NCBI GenBank assembly: GCA_035532295.1
Contig: DATKRH010000292.1
Coordinates: forward strand, 22,776-86,775
DNA from: DASUBV01 sp035532295
GTDB taxonomy: Bacteria > Actinomycetota > Actinomycetes > Streptosporangiales > Streptosporangiaceae
Length of the DNA: 64,000 bases
Direction of reading: 5' to 3'
The translations under genes were made by a program, and so were the position numbers. A model generated the notes under the pieces. The model had not been told where the DNA came from, did not search any database, and worked only from the letters and a program-made list of their open reading frames with translations. Positions 16,066-24,396 of this stretch are shown here, in pieces (within the stretch, counting starts at the first letter, position 1; each line of letters opens with the position of its first letter).

Positions 16066-18524
16066 GCGACATCTCCGCTCTGTGAGCCTCCGTTAACTCC
16101 CTGCACTGTGCTAGCTCCCTGCACTGTGCTAGCTCCCTGCACTGTGCCGCGGGCCGTCTCGATGGCCCGCCAGACGCGCTCGGGCGTGCAGGGCATCGTC
16201 ACGTCCCGGACGCCCAGCGGCCGGAGCGCGTCGATGATGGCGTTCACGACCGCCGGCGTGGACGCGATCGTGCCCGCCTCGCCGACGCCCTTGACGCCGA
16301 GCCGGTTGGCCGCCGGGCTCTCCGTGCGCGCCGTCACATAGGACGGCAGGTCGGAGGCCGAGGGCACCAGGTAGTCGGCGAGCGTCGTCGTGACCAGGTT
16401 GCCCTCGTCGTCGTAGACGCCCTCCTCGTACAGGGCCTGCGCGATGCCCTGGGCGAGGCCGCCATGGACCTGGCCCTCGACGATCAGCGGGTTGACCACC
16501 ACTCCGACGTCGTCCACCGCCACGTAGGACCGGATCTTCACGAAGCCGGTCTCGGTGTCGACCTCGGTCGCGCACAGGTGGGTGCCGTGCGGGAAGGAGA
16601 AGTTGTCCGGGTCGTAGGTCGCGTCCGAGTCCAGCGACGGCTCCACGCCCTCGGGCAGGTCGTGGGCCGCGAAGGTGGCCAGCGCGATCTCCTGGATGGT
16701 CTTGCTCGCCCCCGATCCCCCGTGTTCAGAGGCACTGCGGGAGCGGAACACCCCGCCGGAGAACTCCACGTCGTCCGGCGGCGCCTCCAGCATCGCCGAG
16801 GCGATGATCTTGGCCTTCTCGATGACCTTGTCGCAGGCCGATACGAGCGCCAGGCCGCCGACGGACAGCGACCGGGAGCCGTAGGTGTCCATGCCCTTGG
16901 GTGCGACCAGGGTGTCGCCGTGCAGCACCCGGATGTCCTCGAACGGGATGCCGAGCTGGTCGGAGACGATCTGGCTCCAGGCCGTCTCGTGCCCCTGGCC
17001 GTGCGCGCTGGAGCCGGTCACCACCTCGACCTTGCCGGTCGGCAGCATCCGGATGGCGGCGTGCTCCCAGCCGCCGGCCCCGTAGGCCAGCGAGCCCAGG
17101 ACCCGCGACGGCGCCAGCCCGCACATCTCCGTGAACGTGGAGATCCCGATGCCCAGGCGGACGGAATCACCGCGGGCGGTCCGCTCCGCCGCCTCGCGGC
17201 GCAGCCCGTCGTAGTCGAACAGCTCCTTGGCCTTGGCCGTCGCCGCCTCGTAGTTGCCCGAGTCGTAGGTCAGGCCGCAGATCGTCGTGTACGGGAACTC
17301 CTCGTGCTTGATCCAGTTCCGTTCCCGCAGTTCCAGCGGCTCGATGCCGAGCTCGGCCGCCAGGTCGTCCATGATCCGCTCGATCGCGAAGGTGGCCTCG
17401 GGCCGGCCGGCGCCGCGGTAGGCATCGGTGGGCATCTTGGTGGTGAACACGCCGGTGCAGCGGAATGAGTAGGCGTCCATCTTGTAGATGGAGTTGTACA
17501 TGAACGCGCCGAGCAGCGGGACACCCGGAGTGACCAGCATCAGGTAAGCGCCCATGTCGGCCAGCAGGTCCACGGACAGGCCGCGAACGCGGCCATCGCG
17601 GTCGGCGGCGATCCTGATCCGCTGCCACTGGTCGCGGCCATGGTGCGTGGTCATGTTGCCCTCGCTGCGCGACTCGGTCCACTTGACCGGCTTGCCGAGC
17701 TTGCGCGCGATCAGCAGGGCGAGCTCTTCCTCGGCCGTCACCTGCAGCTTGGAGCCGAAGCCGCCGCCCACGTCCGGCGCGATCACCCGGAGGTTCTGCT
17801 CCGGGATGCCGGTGATCGCCGCCAGCAGGAAGCGCAGCACGTGCGGGACCTGGGTGGCCGACCAGAGGGTGTACTCATCGCCCTGCGGCGAGCAGACCAC
17901 CGCCCGCGGCTCCATCGCCTCGGGTATCAGCCGCTGCTGGCGGTAATTGCGCTCCAGCACGACGGGCGCGTCCCGGAACGCGGCGTCGAGGTCGCCATTG
18001 GCGAAGTTCCACTCGTAGCTCTTGTTGCCCGCCTCGTGGACCTGGGGCGAGCCCTCGTCCAGGGCCGTGCGGATGTCCAGCACGGGCAGCAGCGGCTCGT
18101 AGTCGACGTCGATCGCGGCGATCGCGTCCGCGGCGATGTACCGGTTCCGGGCGACCACGACGGCCACGGCCTCACCGACATAACGGACCTCGTCGACGGC
18201 CATCGCCGGGTGCGCCGGGATCACGATGTCCTCGGTCACCGGCCAGGCGCACGGCAGGCTGCCCTGCTCGGCCGCGAAGTCGGCCCCGGAGAACGCGGCG
18301 ACCACGCCCGGGATGTTCAGGGCGCCCGCGACGTCGACGCTGTTGATCTTCGCGTGCGCGAACGGGCTGCGCAGGAAGGCCAGGTGCAGCATGCCGGGCA
18401 GGGTGAGGTTGTCGGTCCAGTTGGTCTGGCCGGTGATCAGCCGGGCGTCTTCCTTGCGGAGCCGGGCGGCCCCGATCTGGGCCACTGGTGTCTCGGCTGC
18501 TGGTGTCTGCGTCGTCGCCGTCAT
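16062..18524 (-). CDS. Molybdenum hydroxylase large subunit, form II (BMS-type) CO dehydrogenase family
   Basis: The 820-residue catalytic subunit binds molybdopterin cofactor. GGGFGSK is at 253-259 and the catalytic Glu lies in KGVGEAGTIAS. The active-site loop reads AYRGAGR (368-374), the form II signature; true form I CO dehydrogenase has AYxCSFR. The real substrate is therefore probably a purine, N-heterocycle, aldehyde or another hydroxylated compound, not CO. ATG 18524 overlaps the small subunit stop by 4 bases. The last 25 residues are a GASTVQGASTVQG repeat from an 18-base tandem repeat. No cofactor-maturation genes (XdhC, CoxDEF) are in the window. Confidence 0.93.
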   Translation of the reverse strand: MTATTQTPAAETPVAQIGAARLRKEDARLITGQTNWTDNLTLPGMLHLAFLRSPFAHAKINSVDVAGALNIPGVVAAFSGADFAAEQGSLPCAWPVTEDIVIPAHPAMAVDEVRYVGEAVAVVVARNRYIAADAIAAIDVDYEPLLPVLDIRTALDEGSPQVHEAGNKSYEWNFANGDLDAAFRDAPVVLERNYRQQRLIPEAMEPRAVVCSPQGDEYTLWSATQVPHVLRFLLAAITGIPEQNLRVIAPDVGGGFGSKLQVTAEEELALLIARKLGKPVKWTESRSEGNMTTHHGRDQWQRIRIAADRDGRVRGLSVDLLADMGAYLMLVTPGVPLLGAFMYNSIYKMDAYSFRCTGVFTTKMPTDAYRGAGRPEATFAIERIMDDLAAELGIEPLELRERNWIKHEEFPYTTICGLTYDSGNYEAATAKAKELFDYDGLRREAAERTARGDSVRLGIGISTFTEMCGLAPSRVLGSLAYGAGGWEHAAIRMLPTGKVEVVTGSSAHGQGHETAWSQIVSDQLGIPFEDIRVLHGDTLVAPKGMDTYGSRSLSVGGLALVSACDKVIEKAKIIASAMLEAPPDDVEFSGGVFRSRSASEHGGSGASKTIQEIALATFAAHDLPEGVEPSLDSDATYDPDNFSFPHGTHLCATEVDTETGFVKIRSYVAVDDVGVVVNPLIVEGQVHGGLAQGIAQALYEEGVYDDEGNLVTTTLADYLVPSASDLPSYVTARTESPAANRLGVKGVGEAGTIASTPAVVNAIIDALRPLGVRDVTMPCTPERVWRAIETARGTVQGASTVQGASTVQGVNGGSQSGDVA
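16097..16147 (-). repeat. 18-bp tandem repeat at the large subunit C-terminus
   Basis: The unit ctccctgcactgtgctag occurs 2.8 times without mismatch and encodes the in-frame AST-VQG repeat at the protein end. Confidence 0.9.
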
Positions 18525-19015
18525 GCCTGGACTCCCGCCTGTGCCGCGCGCCGGACGGCGCGGACGATGTTCTCGTACCCGGTACAGCGGCAGAGGTTGC
18601 CCTCCAGCCCCTCGCGGATCTCCTCGTCGCTGGGATGCGGGTTGTCGCGGAGCAGGTCGGCGGCCGCCATGATCATGCCCGGCGTGCAGTACCCGCACTG
18701 CAGGGCATGCTCCTCGTGGAAGGCCCGCTGCAGGGGATGCAGCTCGTGGCCGGCCCCGCTCCCGTTCCCCCCGCTGCCCGCTATGCCCTCTATGGTGGTA
18801 ATATCCGATCCGTCCGCCTGGACGGCGAGCACCGCGCAGCTCTTGACCGAGGAGCCGTCCATCAGGACGGTGCACGCTCCGCAGTTCGAGGTGTCGCAGC
18901 CAATGGGGGTACCGGTCTTCCCTATGGTCTCTCGTAGGTAGTGCACCAGCAGCAGCCGGGGCTCTACCTGATCGACGTAACTGACTCCGTCGACCGTTAC
19001 GTTGATTCGCGTCAT
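18521..19015 (-). CDS. Molybdenum hydroxylase small subunit, two [2Fe-2S] clusters (CoxS-like)
   Basis: The 164-residue protein has plant-type ferredoxin cysteines C40, C45, C48 and C60. The second cluster cysteines are C107, C110, C142 and C144 (QCGYCTPGM, NLCRCTGYENI). A short Gly/Ser/Asn-rich insertion lies at 79-89. It is the first gene of the tightly coupled small-large-medium-CoxG operon, 102 bases downstream of the PIG-L gene. Confidence 0.94.
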   Translation of the reverse strand: MTRINVTVDGVSYVDQVEPRLLLVHYLRETIGKTGTPIGCDTSNCGACTVLMDGSSVKSCAVLAVQADGSDITTIEGIAGSGGNGSGAGHELHPLQRAFHEEHALQCGYCTPGMIMAAADLLRDNPHPSDEEIREGLEGNLCRCTGYENIVRAVRRAAQAGVQA

Positions 19016-19117
19016 GGGCTGACTCCTGTCAAGGACACGGCTGAAGCGCCATGGAAGCCAACCTAGGCCGGTCAGCGCCGCCGCACCAGCCCCGCGAGGG
19101 CCGGCTCGGGCCAGGGA

Positions 19118-19849
19118 TCAGCCGGTCTGGAGGACCTGAAACGCCTCGGCGAGCCGTCCCGGCGGCAGGCCGCCCTGCTCGGCCGTCCGGGTCATCCAGC
19201 CCCGCAGCCGGTCGGCGAGCTCGTCCGGCTTGGAGATCTGGCTGGCGTGCGACGCCAGTGCGGCGATCTTCCGGTCGAACGTCTGGGTGATGTCCACGTA
19301 GTGGGTCGGGCTCGGGCTGGCGGAGATCCAGACCTCCCGTACCATCCACGGCTCTAGCCTTTCCTCGGACAGCAATTCGGGGAACGCGAACGGGTTGCGC
19401 GCGTCGGGATATACGGCATCCAACGCGGCGGAGCCGACGGCGCGGTGGTCGGGATGGCTGGCGCCCGGCCGGGCGTAATAGCGCTCGGGCGACGGGCAGA
19501 GCACCCGGTCGGGCCGGAGCATCCTGATGACCCTGGCCAGGTCACGGCGCAGCTCGAGGGTCGCCTCGACCTGGCCGTCGGGATAACCCAGGAAATGCAG
19601 ATCGCGGACGCCGACGTGCGCGGCCGCCGCGGTCTGCTCGGCCTGGCGCAGCTTGCCCATGTCGGCGCGGGAGATGGACGGGTCGCTGCCGCCGGCGTCG
19701 CCGTCGGTCGCGATGCAGTAACTGACGGCGATCCCCGCGTCCGTCCAGCGCGCGATCGTGCCGGCCGACCCGAAGTCCACGTCATCGGGGTGGGCCACGA
19801 TCACCAGCACCCGGTCGATTTCGGCATCATCAAGCACGGCGTCAGGCAC
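19118..19849 (-). CDS. PIG-L family de-N-acetylase
   Basis: The 243-residue zinc hydrolase has the family motif AHPDDVDFG (metal ligands near residues 20-23) and HPDH with the third ligand. In Actinobacteria this family includes MshB and Mca of mycothiol metabolism. This sequence cannot be assigned to either with confidence, and the gene context (aldehyde dehydrogenase 30 bases upstream, hydroxylase genes downstream) points to a catabolic amide hydrolase. The start is GTG. Confidence 0.85.
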   Translation of the reverse strand: MPDAVLDDAEIDRVLVIVAHPDDVDFGSAGTIARWTDAGIAVSYCIATDGDAGGSDPSISRADMGKLRQAEQTAAAAHVGVRDLHFLGYPDGQVEATLELRRDLARVIRMLRPDRVLCPSPERYYARPGASHPDHRAVGSAALDAVYPDARNPFAFPELLSEERLEPWMVREVWISASPSPTHYVDITQTFDRKIAALASHASQISKPDELADRLRGWMTRTAEQGGLPPGRLAEAFQVLQTG

Positions 19850-19879
19850 GAAATTGATCTTACGGGGTGCCGGGCGCGG

Positions 19880-21304
19880 CTAGTCGAGCGAGGACATGAC
19901 GTGCTTGACGCGGGTGTAGTCCTCGAAGCCGTACATCGACAGGTCCTTGCCGTAGCCCGACTGCTTGAAGCCGCCATGCGGCATCTCGGCGACCAGCGGG
20001 ATGTGGGTGTTGATCCAGACGCAGCCGAAGTCCAGCCGTCGCGACACCCGCATGGCACGGCCGTGATCGGAGGTCCAGACCGATGAGGCCAGGCCGTACT
20101 CGGTGCCGTTCGCCCAGCGAACCGCCTCGTCCTCGTCGCTGAACCGCTGCACGGTGATGACCGGGCCGAACACCTCGTTCTGGATGATCTCGTCGTCCTG
20201 GTGCAGGCCGTCGACGACGCTGGCCTCGAAGAAGTACCCGCGGTCGCCGGCCTGCCGGCCCCCGGCCAGCACCCGCGCGTGGTCGGGCAGCCGGTGGACG
20301 AACCCGGAGACCCGCTCGAGCTGACCGGCGTTGTTCAGCGGGCCGAAGTCGGCGTCCGGGACGTCGGGGCCGGCCACGGTCTGCTTCCTGGCCTGCTCGA
20401 CCAGCGCCTCGACGAACTCGTCGTGCACCCCCGGGCCGGTCAGCACCCGGGTCGCGGCCGTGCAGTCCTGGCCGGCATTGAAGTAGCCCGCGATCGCGAT
20501 CGCCTCCGCGGCCTTCGCCGGGTCGGCATCGTCGAAGATCACGACGGGCGCCTTGCCGCCCAGCTCGAGGTGCACCCGCTTGAGGCTGGCCGCGGCCGCC
20601 GCGGCCACCTCCTTGCCCGCCCGGACGCTGCCGGTGATCGACACCATCTGCGGTACCGGATGGGAGACCAGCGCGCGGCCGGTGTCCCGGTCGCCGCAGA
20701 TCACGTTGAAGACGCCGGCCGGCAGGAACTCGCTCATGATCTCGGCCATCAGCAGCGTGGAGGCCGGGGTGGTATCCGAGGGCTTGAGCACCATGGTGTT
20801 GCCCGCCGCCAGGGCCGGAGCCCACTTCCACACGGCCATCATCATGGGGTAGTTCCACGGCGTGACCGCCGCGCAGACGCCGATGGGCTCCCGGCGGACG
20901 AACGAGGTGAAGCCGGACATGTACTCCCCGGCCGACCGGCCTTCCAGCATCCGGGCCGCCCCGGCGAAGAACCTGATCTGGTCGGCCATCGGCGGGATTT
21001 CCTCGGACAGGGTCAGCGCGATCGGCTTGCCCGTGTTCCGCGACTCGGCCGCGACGAGCTGCTCGGCGTTGGCCTCGATCGCGTCGGCGATCCGCAGCAG
21101 CGCGAGGCTGCGCTCCGACGGCGTGGCGTCCCGCCAGCCCTCGAAGGCGGCGGCCGCCGCGCCGAAGGCGGCATCCACCTCGTCCGCGCGGGATATCGGC
21201 GCGGTGGCGAACACCTCGCCCGTGCTCGGGTCGATCAGCTTGGCCTTGGCGTCGTAGGACATGTCCGTCCACCGGCCGTTGATGAAGTTCCGCAGGTCGT
21301 CCAC
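19880..21304 (-). CDS. Aldehyde dehydrogenase, gamma-aminobutyraldehyde (PatD-like) type
   Basis: The 474-residue enzyme has N151 (TPWNYP), general base E247 (HLELGGKAPVVIF) and catalytic C281 (NAGQDCTAATR). The GQDCTAATR and ELGGKAPVVIFDDAD patterns are most like aminobutyraldehyde dehydrogenases, which oxidise 4-aminobutanal from putrescine to GABA; betaine-aldehyde-like substrates are possible. It lies between a saccharopine dehydrogenase-like gene (33 bases) and the PIG-L gene (30 bases). The start is GTG. Confidence 0.9.
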   Translation of the reverse strand: MDDLRNFINGRWTDMSYDAKAKLIDPSTGEVFATAPISRADEVDAAFGAAAAAFEGWRDATPSERSLALLRIADAIEANAEQLVAAESRNTGKPIALTLSEEIPPMADQIRFFAGAARMLEGRSAGEYMSGFTSFVRREPIGVCAAVTPWNYPMMMAVWKWAPALAAGNTMVLKPSDTTPASTLLMAEIMSEFLPAGVFNVICGDRDTGRALVSHPVPQMVSITGSVRAGKEVAAAAAASLKRVHLELGGKAPVVIFDDADPAKAAEAIAIAGYFNAGQDCTAATRVLTGPGVHDEFVEALVEQARKQTVAGPDVPDADFGPLNNAGQLERVSGFVHRLPDHARVLAGGRQAGDRGYFFEASVVDGLHQDDEIIQNEVFGPVITVQRFSDEDEAVRWANGTEYGLASSVWTSDHGRAMRVSRRLDFGCVWINTHIPLVAEMPHGGFKQSGYGKDLSMYGFEDYTRVKHVMSSLD

Positions 21305-21337
21305 CGCTGAAGCCTCCGTTCACGCCTGAATTCTGAT

Positions 21338-22549
21338 TTAACTACCCGGGGGTGTGCGCTCTTCGCACGCCCATGGTGATCCGTAGTCGGTGAGCAGGTC
21401 CAGGAACGGCTCGGCCGGCAGCGCCTCAGGTCCGAGCACCCCGGTGCCGGCCCAGGCGCCCGAGTCGATCAGCTCGAGGGCGACCACCGGGTTGACGGCG
21501 GTCTGCCAGACCACCGCCTGTGATCCGTACTCGGCCATGGACCACGCGTTGTCCACGACGTGGTGCAGGTACACCTCGCGCGGCGCGCCGTCGGAGCCGG
21601 TGCCGGTCACCCAGGTGCCGGCGCAGGTGACGCCCGTCATCTTGTCGCCGAGGGTGGCCGGGTCGGGCAGGCACGCGGCCACCACGTCGCGCGGGGACAC
21701 GCTCGTCCCGCCCGCGCTGACCGGATCGGTGCGGTCCAGGCCGAGCTTGTGCAGCGTCCGCAGCACGCCGATGAACTCGGCGCCCAGGCCGTACTTGAAG
21801 GTCACCCGCCGGGCCCGCAGCCAGCGCGGCATCAGCAGGACCTCCTCGTGCTCCACGTTCACGCACTCGACGGGGCCGATCCCGGCGGGGAAGGTGAAGA
21901 CCTCGGGCTCGCTGAACGGGGGCGTGGTGTACCAGCCGCGGCCGGCTTCCCAGATGACCGGCGGGTTCAGGCACTCCTCGATCGTCGTCCAGATCGAGAA
22001 GGTGGGCGCGAAGTCGTAGCCGGCCACCTCCAGGTTCGCGCCGTCCCGGACGCCGATCTCGTCGATCTGGCTGAACAGGTTGTCGGCGGCGTACCTGGCG
22101 AACACGTCGGAAAGCCCTGGCTCGACACCAATCCCCGCCAGAGCCAGTTTTCCGGCCTGTTCCCACCGGTCAGCGAGGGCGAACTGGTCATCACCCAGCT
22201 TGACACCGGTCTTGCTGTAGGGCGCATCCTGGTGGGGATGGGACAGCGACATGGCCATGTCGAGATAGTGGACGCCGACGCTCAGCGCCGCGCGGAACAG
22301 CGGCATGACGAAGCGCGGATCGGTGGCGTTCATCAGCACATCGCAGCCGCGCTCGGCCAGCAGGGCCGCCGTGGCCAGCTCGTCTCGCGCGTCGAGCCGG
22401 ACGGCGGCGAAGGAGTCCCTGGCCGCCGCCGCGCGCTGGGCGCGGCCCAGGTCGTAGTCGGCGATGACCAGGTCGGCAAACGGGCGGCGCGCGGCGATCC
22501 TGGCAAATGCCGTGCCCACCCCGCCGGCCCCCACCAGGAGTATGCGCAT
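21338..22549 (-). CDS. Saccharopine dehydrogenase family protein
   Basis: The 403-residue protein starts with a Rossmann loop (RILLVGAGGVGTAFARIAA) and shows the family pattern DVLMNATDPRFVMPLFRAAL...HYLDMA. The family includes saccharopine, homospermidine and carboxynorspermidine enzymes. The context with an aldehyde dehydrogenase and a permease suggests lysine or polyamine metabolism, but the reaction is unproven. It heads the minus-strand block and is divergent from the APC permease. A start near 22549 is assumed without a strong ribosome site. Confidence 0.82.
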   Translation of the reverse strand: MRILLVGAGGVGTAFARIAARRPFADLVIADYDLGRAQRAAAARDSFAAVRLDARDELATAALLAERGCDVLMNATDPRFVMPLFRAALSVGVHYLDMAMSLSHPHQDAPYSKTGVKLGDDQFALADRWEQAGKLALAGIGVEPGLSDVFARYAADNLFSQIDEIGVRDGANLEVAGYDFAPTFSIWTTIEECLNPPVIWEAGRGWYTTPPFSEPEVFTFPAGIGPVECVNVEHEEVLLMPRWLRARRVTFKYGLGAEFIGVLRTLHKLGLDRTDPVSAGGTSVSPRDVVAACLPDPATLGDKMTGVTCAGTWVTGTGSDGAPREVYLHHVVDNAWSMAEYGSQAVVWQTAVNPVVALELIDSGAWAGTGVLGPEALPAEPFLDLLTDYGSPWACEERTPPGS

Positions 22550-22735
22550 AGCGCGATCCTAGACCCGGAGCCATCGGTTACCAACGAGACCAGTCGCGAT
22601 ACCTACCCGTTACAACTGAAATCGTTGCCAGGATGCTGCCCACGGTGCTAGAACCGTTGCGTGCGGGTAAGCAAGCCGCAGGTTGACCAACCCGATTGCC
22701 TCGCGGCGCCGTGCGCGGCCGACGTGAGCGGGTAC

Positions 22736-22752
22736 TACCCCGGGCAGGGGTA
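22736..22752. promoter_or_regulatory. Inverted repeat before the APC permease
   Basis: TACCCC and GGGGTA flank GGGCA, ending 24 bases before the ATG and just before the AGGAGGGG ribosome site. It is a possible operator in the divergent control region. Confidence 0.3.
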
Positions 22753-22776
22753 ATTTCCAGGAGGGGTGAGCGAGGC

Positions 22777-24339
22777 ATGGCCACACGGGCATCGCATGTT
22801 CCGCATACGGAGGAGTCCCTCGACAAGGGCCTCAAGTCGGGGGCGCTTGGCCTGATCTCCACCACGATCATCGCGACCGCCTCGGTGGCCCCCGCCTATA
22901 GCATCGCGGCGACGCTGGTGTTCGTCGTTCTCGCGGTCGGGCTGCAGGCGCCCGCCATCACCGTGCTCGCGTTCGTCCCGATGCTGCTCACCTCGATCGG
23001 CTACAGCGAGCTCAACAAGGCCGACCCGGACTGCGGGACCACGTTCACGTGGGCGACCAGGGCATTCGGCCCGAAGACCGGCTGGGCGGGCGGCTGGGCG
23101 ATCGTGGCCGCCGACGTGCTGGTCATGGCCAGCCTGGCCCAGGTGGCCGGCCAGTACGTGTTCTTCCTGTTCAACGCCAAGGGAATCGGTTCCGACGCGA
23201 CCAGCGGCTGGGTGCTGCTGGTCGGCGTCGTCTGGATCGTCCTGATGACGGTGATCTGTTACATCGGCATCGAGGTGTCGGCGAACTTCCAGAAGGTGCT
23301 GCTGAGCATCGAGCTCGTCATGCTCGCGGTGCTCTCCATCGTGGCGCTGATCAAGGTCGGCAACGGCTCGGCGCCGCCGGGCCATCTGACGCCGAGCCTG
23401 TCCTGGTTCAACCCGTTCCACGTGGCGAGCTTCAGCACCTTCGCCAGCGGGATCATCCTGATGGTGTTCATCTACTGGGGCTGGGATACCGCCGTAGCGG
23501 TGAATGAGGAGACCAAGGACCGCAACCGGACGCCCGGCCTCGCGGCGATCCTGTCCACGGTCATCCTGCTGGTCACCTACGTCCTGGTGGTCACGTCGAT
23601 GCAGGCCTTCGCCGGCGTCGGGACCCACGGCAACGGCCTGGGGAACATCGCCAACGCTGGCGACGTGCTCTCCGTCCAGGGCCAGCAGGTCTTCGGCGGC
23701 GGTGCCGGCACGGTGTTCTACCACCTGCTGCTGCTGATGGTGCTGTCCTCGGCAGCGGCGTCCACCCAGACCACGATTCTGCCGACCGCCCGGACCACGC
23801 TGTCCATGGCCGCCTACCGGGCGATCCCGAAGTCGTTCGCGAAGATCCACCCGCGGTTCCTGACGCCCACGGTGTCGACCATCACGATGGGCGTGGTCTC
23901 CATCCTGTTCTACGTGTCGGTCAACTTTGCCTCGAACGGCATCGGCGTGATCGGCGACGCGGTCATCGCGATCGGCCTCTACATCGCCTTCTACTACGGG
24001 CTGACCGGGTTCGCCTGTGCCTGGTACTACCGGCGGAACCTGACCAGCAGCGCCCGCAACCTGTGGATGCAGGGCATCCTGCCGGTGCTCGGCGCGCTGA
24101 TCTTGTGGTTCCTCGGCGGCTGGAGCGTGTGGCTGGACTATGACGTGGCCACGCAGAATGACTACACCATGTGGACGGTGCCCGGCATTCACTGGCAGAT
24201 CGGCGGCGCTTTCGTGATCGCGGTCGGGGCCGCGATCGCGGGCGTGCTCTTCTTCATCTACTGCCGGGTGGCCGAGCCGCCGTTCTTCAAGAAGCAGACC
24301 CTCACCCGGTCCACGCCGACGCTCGTCCGCGACGAGTAA
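22777..24339 (+). CDS. APC superfamily amino acid/polyamine permease
   Basis: The 520-residue protein has about 12 transmembrane helices. The first (LGLISTTIIATASVAPAYSIAATLVFVV) holds the helix-breaking APC substrate-binding motif. ELNKADPDCGTTFTWATRAFGPKTGWAGGW is the conserved region after helix 2. ATG 22777 follows AGGAGGGG. It is divergent from the saccharopine dehydrogenase-like/aldehyde dehydrogenase genes and probably imports their amine or amino acid substrate. Confidence 0.88.
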   Translation: MATRASHVPHTEESLDKGLKSGALGLISTTIIATASVAPAYSIAATLVFVVLAVGLQAPAITVLAFVPMLLTSIGYSELNKADPDCGTTFTWATRAFGPKTGWAGGWAIVAADVLVMASLAQVAGQYVFFLFNAKGIGSDATSGWVLLVGVVWIVLMTVICYIGIEVSANFQKVLLSIELVMLAVLSIVALIKVGNGSAPPGHLTPSLSWFNPFHVASFSTFASGIILMVFIYWGWDTAVAVNEETKDRNRTPGLAAILSTVILLVTYVLVVTSMQAFAGVGTHGNGLGNIANAGDVLSVQGQQVFGGGAGTVFYHLLLLMVLSSAAASTQTTILPTARTTLSMAAYRAIPKSFAKIHPRFLTPTVSTITMGVVSILFYVSVNFASNGIGVIGDAVIAIGLYIAFYYGLTGFACAWYYRRNLTSSARNLWMQGILPVLGALILWFLGGWSVWLDYDVATQNDYTMWTVPGIHWQIGGAFVIAVGAAIAGVLFFIYCRVAEPPFFKKQTLTRSTPTLVRDE

Positions 24340-24384
24340 GCACGGCCTGCCAGTAAGCACGGGGCGGCTGTCGGCGGCACCGCC

Positions 24385-24390
24385 TAGGCT
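24385..24390 (+). promoter_or_regulatory. -10 box of pcrA, leaderless arrangement
   Basis: TAGGCT lies 6 bases before the GTG start, so transcription would begin at or next to the start codon. Confidence 0.55.
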
Positions 24391-24396
24391 GGACCG

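Noticed and set aside
16062..19015. Aerobic CO dehydrogenase (form I) able to oxidise CO
   Set aside because: The active-site loop is AYRGAGR, lacking the AYxCSFR cysteine that binds copper.
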